Shown here in pieces: positions 34,805 to 47,158 of a stretch of DNA of 64,000 bases; position 1 is the first letter of the stretch, and each line of letters opens with the position of its first letter. The translations under genes were made by a program, and so were the position numbers. Source of the stretch: Deinandra increscens subsp. villosa. Taxonomy: Eukaryota > Streptophyta > Magnoliopsida > Asterales > Asteraceae. The notes beneath the pieces were generated by a model. It saw only the letters and a list, made by a program, of their open reading frames with translations. It had not been told where the DNA came from and searched no databases. The stretch spans positions 93,720,713 to 93,784,712 of the forward strand of contig JBCNJP010000017.1 in NCBI GenBank assembly GCA_039602395.1. Reading direction: 5' to 3'.

Positions 34805-36437
34805 GATGGTAATCTTTATTGCATCAATAAAGTTCTTAATTCTTTTTTTGAGGTGTCAGGGCTGAGAGTTAATATTGCCAAATGCAATGTTTATGGGGTG
34901 GGTGTGAATGACAGAGAGATTGACCGGTTGGCTAGAATTGCGGGGTGCGGAGCGGGTAATTTCCCGTTTAAATATCTTGGGGTCCCAGTGGGGGATAAAA
35001 TGCATCTGATTAAATCCTGGGATCCGATTGTGGAAAAATTTAAGAACCGTCTTGCTAAATGGAAAGCGAACCTTCTCTCTTTTGGCGGTCGTCTATCGTT
35101 GATATCTTCGGTTCTAGGTGCGCTTCCTATTTACTTTTTTATCTATTTTTCGCCTTCCTAAAACTGTTAAGGGCATTTTGGAAAACATCCGGGCTAGATT
35201 TTTCTGGGGTGGGGGGGACGGGCATCGCAACTTACATTGGATTAACCGGGACGAAACTTTGGGTGGGAAGGATAAAGGGGGGTTGGGTATTGGTAGCTTG
35301 GATGCTTTGAATCGGGCTCTTTTATTGAAATGGAAATGGCGGTTCTTGAAAGATAAAAATCTTCTCTGGGTTAAGGTCATTGAATCTATTTATGGGGAAG
35401 ACAGGGGTTTCATGGATGTTGTTGTTAGGGGCGGGGGAGTTTGGAATGGGGTTAGAAGATGTGCTAGAGAATTACACGATGACGTTATTATTCCTAGCAA
35501 CTCTTTTGTTCGTGTGGTGGGTATGGGCAATTCTACTAGTTTTTGGGATGATATTTGGTTTGGTGGGGTTAAACTTTCTTGTCTTTTTTCGATACTTTAT
35601 TCTCTTGAAAATAACAAAGAGTGTAAGGTTAAGGATAGAATAGTTGGCAACATTAGGATTTGGAGTTGGAGGCGAGAATTAAGGGGGGGGGGGGAATCGA
35701 AGAAGCTCAGTTTGATGGAATTCGGTTATTGTTACACTCGCTAGTAACAAACTCATGTGATGACGATTGGAATTGGAATTTAGAAGATAACACAAATTTT
35801 AAGGTAAAACATATTCGTAACGTAATTGAAAAAGAAACTCTTCCCGGGAATATGATCTCTACAAGATGGAATAAAAGTGTTCCAAAAAAAGTAAATGTTT
35901 TCATGTGGAGATTAATTCGGGATCGCTTGCCTACTAGACGATAAATTGATCGAGAAAGAAATACTGTTGATGGATATCAATTGTGTATTTTGCAACTGCT
36001 CTTTGGAAAAAAAGAATCATTTGTTTGAAGCTTGTGAGGTTGCTGTTCGGCTGTGGCATCGTGTTCTTCATTGGTTGGGTTTACCTTTGGATTGGGTTGG
36101 TAATCCTATAGAAGTTCTTAACAGTTTGGATACAGTTAACATGACTAAAAAACGAAAGATGCTTGTGAACAGGATCTTTTGTGTCATGTGGTGGATCATT
36201 TGGAAAACTCGAAACGGTATAGTCTTCAATCACAATGATCTTGGAGACTTCAAGATGTTCGAGTCTTTAGTTAGTATTTCTTACAATTGGATGTCTTTTA
36301 GATTGAAATCTTTTTATATGTCATCTAGCAATTGGCTAGAAAATCCCCTTTTGTATGTTTGACTCATTTTCTTGTTCGGTTAGGTTTTTCTAACCGGCAA
36401 GTTATTTTTTATTATTATTTGGCTGTTCAAAAAAAAA
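34805..36437 (+). mobile_element. 5'-truncated L1-type LINE: RT C-terminal part and zf-RVT domain
   Basis: Flanked by AGAAACACCAAAG-T/C-CG repeats (34789-34804, 36438-36453; 15 of 16 match) with an A tail at 36429-36438. Coding (broken by three frameshifts or stops): FPFKYLGVPVGDKMH and KWKANLLSFGGRLSLISSVL (after the RT palm), then ARFFWGGGDGHRNLHWI, the WSWRRE region, VPKKVNVFMWRLIRDRLPTR and the CVFCN...KKNHLFEAC zinc-binding motif of zf-RVT (about 35880-36040). The catalytic RT centre and endonuclease are missing by 5' truncation. It is inserted in the giant MULE, antisense to any minus-strand exons there. Confidence 0.9.
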
Positions 36438-36453
36438 AGAAACACCAAAGCCG

Positions 36454-37361
36454 TAAATTTTCAATTAAATGGCATCTTTTGATTTGAACAATTGAAAAAG
36501 AATCTAATAAATTAAGATCAAAACATACATAGAACCTAATATTTTGCTAAAACTGGTTTGTTGGAGGTGTTAGTTAAGTGATTTGTGTTGGTGGTTTTGT
36601 GGGTTAAGCCTAGCAAGAATCTAAAAATTTGACATGAATCTGAACATGTTACTAACCCAAAAATTATGCTAGAAACATAAACCCGAGCACTGGAAAAGGA
36701 AAAAACACAGCATAACCGACTTTTCATTGTAAAATAATGCAGCAAATGGATACTAAAACTAAGAAACCCCACTAACCTCATAATGAAGTTTGGAAAAACA
36801 TGAAGACAACCTGCAAAAAAAGATTAAATATGATATCAGTTATAGAAAGATGAAACTAAACATAATCACAAAAAACAACTAATCAATTAGAGTACTTTTT
36901 TGTAAATCTCAAATTCAACCTACAATTTTGGATAATTCTAAACTCCCCAAGCCTTTTATGAAGTTCAAGCAACAACCTAAAACCATATCAATCCATAAGC
37001 AATTACAGTAGTAAAAAAAGAATTATTTATAGAGCTGTAAGCCATTATTGTAGCAAAGAAGAAGAACCGAAAGCAATATAACACTCCAAAAGCAGCTGAA
37101 TAACCAAAACGGATCATGCACTGACAAACGCTAATGAAATAAAAATCAGCAAGAACAAATCAACAGGCATTTCGCCAAAAACCTGCAACGCACAAAGCAA
37201 ATAGAACTACAGAGGAGGAATGATAGAGTTGATTCACACCCCAAAAAGAATCACAGAGGAAATCGTGAAGGAAATTACAACAATGACCTGCAACGTGAAA
37301 ACAACAGGTAGATATCGTCAGGAAAGTGAAGCCAAAAAAACTGCAATAATAAAAATGGTGC
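36454..37361. other. A+T-rich spacer between two LINE insertions
   Basis: No gene. The two LINE copies on either side have opposite orientation. Possibly intron-like sequence of a decayed minus-strand gene, without proof. Confidence 0.35.
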
Positions 37362-37368
37362 AATTATT

Positions 37369-38584
37369 TTTTTTGAACGGCTGTATATATATATATAAAA
37401 AAAGCTCAAGATGAGCAAATTACAGAAAAAGTAATGAATTTCTCATCCAGTTGGTCCACGACACCGACACTTCACGACACCTAGCCAAAAACCAAGTGAA
37501 AGAAAAAATTACAACCGAATCGAAAATATTAACATGTCTCGAGTTTTCCTTATCAAATAGCTGCTCATTCCTTTCCCTCCAAATGACCCACCAAGTAGTG
37601 AAAAGAATCGCATGAATCACTTGTTTCTTTATACGTGATATATTCAACGCCTCGACCTCCATGAAAATCGCGTTCGGAGATGACTGGGAGAGAGGATCCA
37701 GATCAAGCCATCTCACGACTTTAGAAATGACACAAGACGCCAAGATACAATCTCCAAAAAGATGCTCCGTAGATTCCGCATGATGATGAAAAATAACACA
37801 CGAAATCGAATCAATTTCCATTCCTCTTTTAAAGATGTTCCACCTAGTAGGAAGCCTATCAAGAAAAAGACGCCAAGCAAAAATGTTCACCTTTTTGGGA
37901 ATCACCGAAATCCACCTAGTAGAATGAGAAGCCGTCGGAAGATTATGATTATCCAAATGATTGCGAATGTCGCGCACCGCAAAATCGCTGGAACCATTGA
38001 AGTCCCAGGCCCACGAGTCCTGATCCTCGTTTAAAACATACCCGCGAAGCAGGTTTTCTAAATCAGCCAGTTGGGCCGATTCCAATCCGTCTCTAACCGG
38101 CCTACGCCAAGCCCATTGAGCTTCACCAGATTGTAACACGGAAGAAACTGAACAAGATTTATTGGAAGTCAAGTAGAATAACCTGTTGAACCGAGTTTTA
38201 AAGTTGGAGCCCCCTAACCAAACATCTTCCCAAAAATTCACCGTCACCCCATTACCAATCTTCTTTCGCATGATATTCGGATTCAAATGATACCTATTAT
38301 GACAAGAATTCCAAGACTTAGAAATCTTGGACCACGTAGACGAGCACTTACCTTGTTGAGAATTCACACCATGAATGGCATTAATAACCTTCGACCAAAT
38401 AGCGTTATTATTAGTAGCCAATCTCCATCTCCATTTGTAAAGAAGGGCATAGTTCATAGCCAAGAGGCTACCTATCCCAATACCCCCTTTTTCTTTGCTC
38501 GCAATTGTTTGAGAGCAACTTATCCAAGGGACTTTCCTCTCTTCATCTTTAAATCCCCATAAAAATTTGGCCCGGATATTTTCT
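37369..38584 (-). mobile_element. 5'-truncated L1-type LINE on the minus strand, last 380 codons open
   Basis: The minus-strand frame is open from about 38580 to a stop at 37420 with no break. ENIRAKFLWGFKDEERK, KEKGGIGIGSLLAMNYALLY and NFWEDVWLGGSNF (LINE C-terminal region) are followed by STRWISVIPKKVNIFAWRL and the CVIFHHHAESTEHLFGDC zinc-binding part. A T run at 37367-37374 is the A tail on the minus strand, and AATTATT at 37362-37368 and 38585-38591 may be the target duplication. An undamaged frame suggests a younger insertion than the plus-strand LINE nearby. Confidence 0.85.
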
Positions 38585-38591
38585 AATTATT

Positions 38592-40698
38592 AGTTGAAGC
38601 TAAGAGGCTGTACGCACAACTCCATTTAAAGAGCACACACGAGCATGCAAAACACAATTGCAAATAAACTTTAATGGAAATAACAAACAATTAACGTAGC
38701 ATACATACATGTTCTACATGGTCTGAAATAATCGCAACATAGCTGAAAAATATAAATCATTACTCGCAAGATAAACATTAAATCCATGAAAGTTGGACGA
38801 AATATGTGGAGAGATAATTTAGCTGAAAATGGTTCTCAAAAGAGGGTTTATTTCTTCAACAGTATATTTTAGGTTGATATGTATCTAAATTTATACTCAT
38901 TAAAGAACGCTTGCAACAAATACAGCCTCACCTTATACAAAAACTTAGAATGGAAGCTTGGATGTCATAGAAACCTATGTGGCTATGTATGTCGGAATGA
39001 CATGGCAAATGATAAAATATTAGAAAAAAAGATATGTTTGTGCTCATTAGTGGACCAATATTTGCTTTATTACTCCATTTGATTGCATCTAACATTTGTA
39101 TAGCCATATATGATTAAGTGAAGGTTCATAAAATTGATTCAAACCACATGACTGTATGTTCATCTTCTAATCAATCCTTACATTTGACACCAAAATATTG
39201 TAACTTCAAAGAAATCAGAGCATTCATAGATTAACAACATGCATAAAATTGTTTACTGTCCAGTCAAGAACTATTATAACTTCAGAAAGCCAACTCATAT
39301 AACATAAAAATATAAGCTCTTTATTCATCAAACATCTTACTAATAAATAATATCAACCATTAACAGCAGGTATAAAATTACTTGATTTTTAAAAATCAAT
39401 ATATATTTTAAGGTCACAAATTTAAATCATCTAACATCACAGAGGTATAATGGAAAAAGGAAATTCGAATACTGGCCAAGAGAAAACTCACAAAGATAGG
39501 CTAACCAAACGCCTCTTTCAAGCACCTGAAACAAAAGAATAAAGAAACACAGTTAAGAACTTCTAAAACTAAACTGTTTAGAAAAAACAACAAATAAATC
39601 ATACTTGTTCTAAAGGGATGATGAATGTGTAACAAATAAATCCCATTAAAAGCCCATTTTTTGATTTTTTTTTTTTTGAAGTTCTTTCCTTGTATCAATA
39701 TGACAGGAAAATAATAGTAAATGACAAAAGGAACGATCTGTGAAATTGAGTTTGGCCAAACAATGGACAAAATGTTTCATTCATTAAATCATTCAAAAAC
39801 GGATTAAAAAAATCCATACCTTCTAAAACCCTTGCGCAGACGCATACGGGTGTTGCTATTACTCATCATGGCAAAGAACAGTTCATTTAGGTCATGAAAA
39901 TCCAAAACCCTAACAAAATCCCCAAATCAAAAGTCATCATCGTCACTACAGGCGATATGATGTACCGCCATTGTAAATGGAGCAACGGCAAGGGTTTTCC
40001 GTCGTGAGATATCGATTTGGTGAGAGGGCGACCTAGAAATTGAGAAGCTAATGGAGATAGAACAAAATGGAACGGAACAAAGCGTGTGCGATGCAGCAAC
40101 CCAACGAAGATAATAAGGTCACCCCATACTGCAGCAACCCAACAAAGATATAAACATGTAATCGATGAGGAAACTGAGAAACCTAAGCATATAAACATGT
40201 CAATCGATCACGAAACTGAAGCATATAAACATATAATCGATCGATGTGATGGCAAGTCAATCGAAGAACAAAAAGATTACCTGGGAGAAAGATCGAGGAT
40301 TCGTGAAGATACAATTGAATCGAAATGCGTATGTAAGGACACCTCTAAACAGTCTGAACGCTACTGCTGTCGGCCCTCTGTAGTCGTCAAGCATGGCGTC
40401 GGATGGGGGTGGAAGCAGGTATGATGGGGGTTGATGAGGAGTACAGAAAAGTGATGGGTAACCTGTAAAGGGGATCAGCCGGTGAGTTCGTCAAGTTGCT
40501 TCGTGCATCAGGAGTTGTAAATATAACATCAAGGGAGGTACAACAAATGAAGAGGTTCTATGCATTGGCAGGTTGTAAATGCTGCACTATAGGTTGTAAC
40601 AAAAGTTCATAAATGTTATATAGGTTAACAAGTTGGTCGATCTGCGCTTCACGGCGAAATCGGACAGTTTTAGAAAGTTATTAAGCAAAATGATTAAT
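38592..40698. other. spacer with exon-like start block on the minus strand
   Basis: At 39822-39872 the minus strand reads ATGATGAGTAATAGC... encoding MMSNSNTRMRLRKGFRR and then a GT donor. An acceptor TTTCAG lies near 39525. This could be a small 5' exon of a decayed or non-coding transcript. 40629-40676 repeats the GC motif seen at 14312-14352. Nothing else is supported. Confidence 0.3.
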
Positions 40699-40706
40699 GA
40701 TAAGTG

Positions 40707-41113
40707 TTGGGGCAGATCCAGAAAAAAAATTTAAGGGTATTGTTCATAAAAAAAATTGGGGACTAAAGGGGATTCAGGGGCGGCAAGGCCTGGCTAGGGT
40801 AATTTTCAAAATGTGTCAATTTCCAAATATTTTATTCATTCTATTTGTTTCATTTTACCCCCCTTAAACTTACAATTTGTATTTTATAATTGCACAAACT
40901 TGTTAGTTGTTCGGTTTTAATTAATTAATGGGCTTTGTTTCAAATTTTTACGTCGGGATTTAAATAAAAACCATAAAAATGTTCGAGGGGTAGCGAAAAA
41001 ATCATTTCAGGGGTAACGAAATACCGAAAATGTTAAAAAAAATAATTCCACATCGCGGTGCAAGTTTAGGGGTAGCGGACGCTACCCCTAGGTAAAGGGT
41101 AGGTCCGCCCCTG
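40707..41113. mobile_element. 407-bp hAT-type MITE
   Basis: Ends TTGGGGCAGATCC and GGTCCGCCCCTG are imperfect inverted repeats. Flanks GATAAGTG (40699-40706) and GATAAGTA (41114-41121) match at 7 of 8. The interior is rich in GGGGTAGCG motifs; the minus frame at 41002-41202 crosses the end and is not a gene. Confidence 0.65.
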
Positions 41114-41305
41114 GATAAGTATCGTGTGAAATTAATGTCGACAAAGCATATAAATTTTTTACTGACAAAGAAAGTAAATGTTAGTATCATATTATCATGC
41201 AATTTATAGTGTTCTCGACTTGCAGTGAAAGATCTACCTCTTAATTTTGCAGTCGAAGAAATATATTAAAAATTCAATCTATATTATTAATGATTTAAAT
41301 ACATA

Positions 41306-42033
41306 CGGTAGAACCTCTATAATTTAATACTCGATAAATTAATAACCTCGATAAAATTAATAATTTGTTCGGTCCCAACTTGGGACCAGTACAAAATTGG
41401 ACCCCAATCGATAAAATAATAAGATAATAATTTTTTTAATATCCCAATGTAAAATATTGGTCCCAACGAAACTAAAAATTAATAATTACTAAAATATTCT
41501 AAAATTTTGGGATTGTCTAGTAAAAATTGAATCTATATTCACATGTTTTTTTTATGAACTTGAAATCTATATTGAATTCATCTTTAAATCTCCCATTGCA
41601 CTAAAGAGTTGAGGCACCGAATTCTCGTATTGCAACAAAAAATTGTAAAGAGTTGTTGCCGCTTGCAATGCTTATTTCCGAGTGACCGGTTCCAAAGGTT
41701 CTGAATCATCATCAACTTCAATATCAACCAGATTCTGAACGGTATCATTAGAATTTTTTTAGTGACCAATCTAGATCTATGTACATTGATCTTGACAAGT
41801 TCATTAATGTGAATGTACATGGGAATTTTGAAGGTCCTTGTTTCTCTTTTATTCAAATAGGTAAAGTGAACGAACAAGGAAATTTGAAGGTCGATGCATT
41901 AATTTGAGAGTTGCTCACATATATAAGGCAACTCTTTAATTTAATAATTTATTAATTTATCGATATAATAATATATCGCTAAATTAATAAAATATCTCGG
42001 TCCCAACATTATTAATTTATACAGGTTTTACTG
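41306..42033 (-). mobile_element. pogo-like (Tc1/mariner) element with transposase C-terminal remnant
   Basis: Ends CGGTAGAACCTCTATAA and TTATACAGGTTTTACTG are inverted repeats of the plant pogo/Emigrant type, and each is flanked by TA (41304-41305, 42034-42035). On the minus strand near 41770-41580, in a frame with one stop, DDDSEPLEPVT, then ALQAATTLYNFLLQYENSVP resemble the C-terminal tail of CENP-B/pogo-type transposases. The catalytic DDE part is deleted. Length 728 bp. Confidence 0.7.
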
Positions 42034-42035
42034 TA

Positions 42036-42600
42036 TGTCAAAAAGAAAATAAACTTTTAAGTTCATAAGAAGGCCAGTACCTACATACCGAAACAAACAA
42101 TATAAAACAACTCTTACAACATGTTTGTTGGCCATGATTTCAGCATGTTTGGGCTTACTAATTTAAAACCTATGATCTAAACAAACTAATGTTGATTGGA
42201 TTTCCTTTTGTTGTAACAGAATGCAATAATAAAATAAATTAGTGCTATGAAATAATCATAATCAAATATACAATTTAAATAGGTAACAATTATTTACCTA
42301 AGAAAGAGAAACCATAGACATATGTTAATACCTTCGATACATGTTGAACCAACATCATCCAAATCTCTTCTTTATCAAATCTCAATTTTGAATAGAAAAA
42401 ATCAACATATAATCATCATGGTTAGCCTCTCCAACATGAAAATAGAGGATATGCTAACAATACTAAGAACATACCACCCACCACCAATACACTTCAGCAC
42501 ACGATTGCACTCCTGATGTGCATGACATAGATGCAATAACCACATTATGGAAACTTTATGCAGTAGCATATCTATTTCTGTTTATAACTGATCCGTTTAG
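42036..42600. other. A+T-rich spacer, nothing recognised
   Basis: No gene, no element ends visible. The frame 42322-42516 has no motif. Confidence 0.4.
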
Positions 42601-42604
42601 TACA

Positions 42605-42905
42605 CGAACGAACTAATAAATATTAGGGGCCCGATAAAGAGTAGAATAATAGAGTGGCAAAGCATTAAGGACGGACTTAATCACAACCCTTCTAATGATT
42701 AGAGATATCGCATCATTGCTATCACAAAAAGAATATGTGATAGCGGATCTCCCTGTCGTAAAAACCCCTCGAGCATCTAAACTCCTCGTAAAAAAGAAAA
42801 ATGTGATATCGGTGACCCATTAACTAAGACCGATGCCTTACCAAGAATTAAAAATCCCCCTAACCCATAGCCTCGATCTCGTTAGAAAACCGTGCAAAGT
42901 AGTAT
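42605..42905 (-). pseudogene. short LINE reverse-transcriptase remnant, minus strand
   Basis: The minus strand reads, with frame changes, VLVNGSPISHFSF, FLRQGDPLSHILFVIAM (the RT motif before the catalytic YADD/FADD) and VLNALPLYYSTLYRAP (the thumb region). Sequence between these blocks is lost, so it is an internally deleted, old copy in the orientation opposite to the next LINE. Confidence 0.7.
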
Positions 42906-43044
42906 AGAGATTAAGATTGAGATGGAGATAAAGACATGACAGGTTAAACAAAAACTAGATATATAACTTTATTGAATTATAATATTTAATTAATTTATAA
43001 AAATGAACACATAGATGCTACTTTGAATGCTTTAACTTACGAGT

Positions 43045-45500
43045 AGTTGCTAGAAAGAAATTTAATAGGCTGCTTATTGTGACTGAAGTCATTGCTTGGC
43101 TAAAACATTCTAAGAAAGAGGCTTGTTTGTTTAAAGTCGATTTTGAAAAGTCTTGTGATTCCATTAACTGGCATTTGTTGGACAATGTTATGTCGCATAT
43201 GGGGTTTCCGTCTAAGTGTAGGTCGTGGATTATGGGGTGTTTGGCCTTCGGGAGGGCTTTGGTACGTGCTTGTCAATGGCTCCCCTACTTTGGAGTTCTC
43301 TACGTCTAGGGGCTTATGTCAAGGCGACCCTATGTCTCCTTTACTTTTTTTCTATGATTATGGATAGGGGTGTTCAAAAATATCCGAGTCCGAATCCGTA
43401 TCCGAATTATCCGAAATTCCGTATCTGAATTATCCGAAAATTTCGGATATCCAGAATTTCGGATATCCGAAACTCGGATATCCGAAAATTCGGACTTGGA
43501 CTTGGACAAGAATTTACAAAATTTTCGGAAGTTTCGGATACCCGGTATCCGAAAATTTAAATAAATTAAAATAAATTTTATATTAAAGAAATAAGGAATT
43601 ATTGAATACTTGGACTATGTTTATTTGTTTTGTCGTTTTTTAGGTCGAACTTATGTTTATTTGTATTTGAAGACTTGGACTATGTTTATTTGTTTTGTCG
43701 TTTTGTCGTTTTTTTTGGTTAAATTGTGTTTTTTTTAAAAAAAAAACTGGATTTTCGGATATCCGTTTTAACTATCCGAGTCCAGTCCGAAATTTCGGAT
43801 ATCCAAAATTTCGGACTTGGACTTAGACAACGAAAACTGATATCCGAAATTTTCGGATATCCGAAATTCCGGGTATCCGGTTTTGAACACCCCTAATTAT
43901 GGAGGCTCTTCACATTATGTCCACCAAGGCTATTTTTTTGGGATTGTTTAGGGGGTTAACCTTACCTAATGAGGTGTTCCTCTCACACTTGTTTTTTTTT
44001 TTGCAGATGATGCGGTTTACTTTGGAGAAGCATCTTGCGGTAATATGGTTAATCTCCGTAGAATGTTGATGTGTTTTCATCTGGCTTCGGGCCTTTAGGT
44101 AAATTTCAATAAGAATACGCCTTTTGGGGTATGGCTTAATCAATCGGCTATCTTCGATTTGGCTAACCGGTTGGGTGTTGGGTGCTATTCCTTCGTATTA
44201 TTTATATCTTTTTCGTGCTCCTAAAACGATGATTAAAAATATTGAAGCTATTAGGAGGAAGTTTGTTTGGGGGGAAAATGAAGGCTCTTTTTAAATATCT
44301 TGGGTTGTTTGGAAAACAATGTTAAAAGATAAGAACAAAGGTGGCATCGGGATCCGATCTTTTCAAGGTGCTAATTGGGAGGTCCTTTGCAAATGGTTTT
44401 TTCGTTTTAAAGCGCGAGACGATGACTTATGAGTTCGTGTTATTAAATCCATTATTCGTCCACCCGTAAATAAGAGATGTTCCCTTGTAAAAAGTCTTGG
44501 CCGGGGCCTTGGAAAGAAATGTTGAAAGCCATGGTTGATAAAATCTAAATGATATTGGCTTAAATATTCTCTTTAATTAGGTGTCATATTGGTGATGGGT
44601 CCAAGGTGCAACTTTGGTTGGACAATTAGAGTGGCTTGGAGCTCTAAATGATATTTTCCCTTTACTGTTTAAATATGTAAGAATTAAAAATGTGACATTG
44701 GGGAGTAGATTGAATAAGGAGGTTGACAATTCTTTAGTGGGCCACTGGGAATGGGCTTGCCATGCTTTGGCTTTGGAAGCTGATTCGCAGCTCCATACAC
44801 TATTTTGATGAGCTTGGTCACAAATCTTCATTATCATGAAGAGTAGGAGACTTGGGGATTGCAGCTTGATGATTTTCAACATTTCGAAGTAAAGACAGTT
44901 CGCACTTTGATTGAAGGTAAACTTATGCAGGGAGACTCGTGGACCATTCCTTGGACCAAATGGGTCCCTCTAAAAGTCAATGTCTTTGTTTGGAGGGCTA
45001 GTTTGGATAGAATTTCGTCCAAAATTAATCCCCGGTTAAGATACGGGTCTTCGGAGGTGTCATGTGAGAATTGCCATTATAATGAGGAGTCCTCAGATCA
45101 CATCTTGGTGGGTTGTCGTTATGCGGGTATGGTCTGGGACCTAGTTATGGGTTGGGTGAGGGCTCCTCACGATCTTATGTTGTCGGTGCAAGACGTTATG
45201 CAGGTTCAGAACAACCGGCTTTTTCATGCTAAACAAAAACTCCGTCTGCATGCCATATTTGTCATTACTTTGTGATACGTTTGGAAGGCTAGAAACAATG
45301 TCATTTTTAATAGGAGATGTCAAAGGGTGGAAGAGTTGTTTCGAGAAATTAGAGCTTTGAATTTTTCTTTGGATTAAAAATAGGGGCAGGTTTTTTGGGT
45401 TGGATGGGGATTGGTGGTGTAATTTCAATGTTTCTCATTTCCTTGTAATGTCCTAGCTCCTTACTAGTTATTTTATAATAAATTCCCTGTTTAAAATTAA
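43045..45500 (+). mobile_element. 5'-truncated L1-type LINE, disrupted by a hAT element
   Basis: Coding blocks in order: KKEACLFKVDFEKSCDSINW (RT motif with catalytic Asp), VNGSPTLEFSTSRGLCQGDP, then after the hAT insertion MIMEALHIMSTKA and FADDAVYFGEA (the catalytic Asp pair), followed by fragments of the thumb and, at 44859-45275, PWTKWVPLKVNVFVWRASL and the CENCHYNEESSDHILVGC zinc-binding region. Several stops and frameshifts. An A run at 45489-45500 is the 3' tail. Endonuclease absent. It ends about 400 bp upstream of the kinase 5' UTR. Confidence 0.85.
43365..43895. mobile_element. 531-bp non-autonomous hAT element inside LINE RT, perfect 8-bp duplication
   Basis: TAGGGGTGTTCAAAA and TTTTGAACACCCCTA are inverted ends. 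ATTATGGA is present on both sides (43357-43364, 43896-43903). The insertion splits the LINE RT frame, and the LINE reading resumes right after it, which proves the order of events. Subterminal regions consist of TCGGATATCCGA-type repeats. Confidence 0.92.
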
Positions 45501-46029
45501 AAAAAAAAAACCAAAGCCCTGATTAATTCATTTATAAAAAATTATATTATATTCTCAAATTTGGTATTATTTTAGGTAGGAAATTCAACATTTTTGTTGT
45601 ATTCAAACGGAAAAAAGCAAAAGAGATGGAAAGAAAAAGGTAAAGGCAAAGCAAACCTGGTTAGTCAGTCATGCTAAAATGCCAGAACTTGCTGTTCTGT
45701 ATTCCTAGCCTTACCTTTTATTTCCCTTTCATTTACGCCACTGATTGTTTGTTTTTTTCTTTAGTGAAGATCTTCAATATGCTTAAAACTTCTTAAAAAA
45801 AAGTTATGAAACCCCTGCTTAAAACATCTTCGCACATCTAAAAACTAAAACCATCATAACCCTAAAAAACAAAACAGGCTCCTCCCATCGGTGCCTCAAT
45901 CTTCCATCGCCACTACAACCTTCCACCGGCCAAGCTCTGGCCGCTACTGCCGCCCCGTCTCTCCGACCGCCGCCGATCACTACAGCTTCCATCGGCCAAG
46001 CGTTGTTCACCTCCGGTCATGCAATTCAG
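45501..46029 (+). promoter_or_regulatory. promoter region and first (non-coding) exon of the kinase gene
   Basis: 45501-45860 is A+T-rich with no other gene; a definite TATA box is not obvious. From about 45890 the sequence becomes C-rich (CTCCTCCC, TCTTCCATCGCC, CCGCCGCCG) like a plant 5' UTR, and ends with AATTCAG at 46029 before a GTTAGT donor. Transcription start is inferred, not seen. Confidence 0.5.
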
Positions 46030-47152
46030 GTTAGTTTTTTTTCAATCGATTCTCTTCATCTCGATATCTCTTTATTTCTCGTCATCTCCGGCCAAGCGCC
46101 GGCGATTTCTCGTCATCTCCGGCCAAGAGCCGCTGTTGCCTCTATTTTTTTCACAGAATTGAAACTTGAAATTTAGGGTTCAAATCTATTACGGATTAAA
46201 TAAAAATTAAGAAGATTAAGGAATTGAATAGGAAATTTTGGAATCAATTCGGCCGGTGAAAATCTTGAACCGATTAAAAATTAATTCTGAGAAAATACGT
46301 GGTTGTTGGAATGTCAACATAAAGAGGAATTCATAGTTGTGTTTAAATGCTTATTAATTTTGAAATGATTTTACAAACAAAACAAAATAGGTTTAAATGC
46401 TTAATAATTTTAGCTGTAACAAGCAAAAAGCTCACCATTTCAAACGTCTACATTCAACATTCCTACCCAAATTTCTGATCCAGCCTTTTGATTTCGTACT
46501 GATTTTGATTAAGTTACGTTTGCTGAAAATCGGAGGTAATAGGTTTATGCATAATGTTCATATGCTAGGATTTAATCGTTTGCGGTTATAGATTGTGAAG
46601 GAATCTTCTGATAGTAACTGTAGCATGCTTATCGTTTTGGATTAGCTCGACATGATGATATGATTATTTTACAGTTTTTTATTTTGATGTTGCTGGTTTC
46701 GCCTTTTTCATTTGTTAATTCCGAATTAGTGGTGTGATTAGCTTTAATTATTATAATTTGTCTTATATGATTGTGAATGAAGTTAGGGATCTAACAAAGT
46801 TATTTTTAATTATTGTTTATTATTATGGATTCTACAAGCATTTTGAACTTTACTCTTTGATTACGCACCATGTTTTCTCCGTACCTCAAATTTGGTATTT
46901 TCACTACAAATTAGTTATTTGAACTTTATAATTTATATAATATGTATATGTGTATATTTTACTATGAAAATCCTAATTTGTTCTGTTATGCTTAATGTTT
47001 ACTTCATCTATGATCCATTGATCTGCATATGTAAAGAAACATGAAATTCTCAATCTGATATATTTGCTCAAGTGTTTCGGTATGGTGTTATTAACTGTTC
47101 ATTTTTCACTTTCAGAGTTTCATCAGTTACAATAGTGGCATGTGAACATTGA
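46019..47152 (+). promoter_or_regulatory. spliced 15-codon upstream ORF, in frame with the kinase
   Basis: ATG at 46019 opens three codons plus two bases in exon 1 and continues after the intron at 47116, giving MQFRVSSVTIVACEH and TGA at 47150-47152. The stop lies six bases before the kinase ATG and in the same frame. A second upstream start, ATGTGA at 47140-47145, is a start-stop. Both would be expected to limit or tune translation of the kinase. Whether the start at 46019 is inside the transcript depends on the transcription start. Confidence 0.5.
46030..47115 (+). other. 5'-UTR intron of the kinase gene
   Basis: Donor CAG|GTTAGT at 46029/46030 and acceptor ACTTTCAG at 47115, with a T-rich interior typical of plant introns. 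Nothing coding within; the small frames are A+T-rich. Long leader introns near the start often raise expression in plants (general knowledge). Confidence 0.6.
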
Positions 47153-47158
47153 ATAAAA

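Noticed and set aside
14312..40676. Considered the GC-rich motif pair as terminal repeats of one 26-kb element
   Set aside because: Both copies have the same orientation, no target duplication is visible, and the segment would cross unrelated complete insertions and the left end of the giant MULE.
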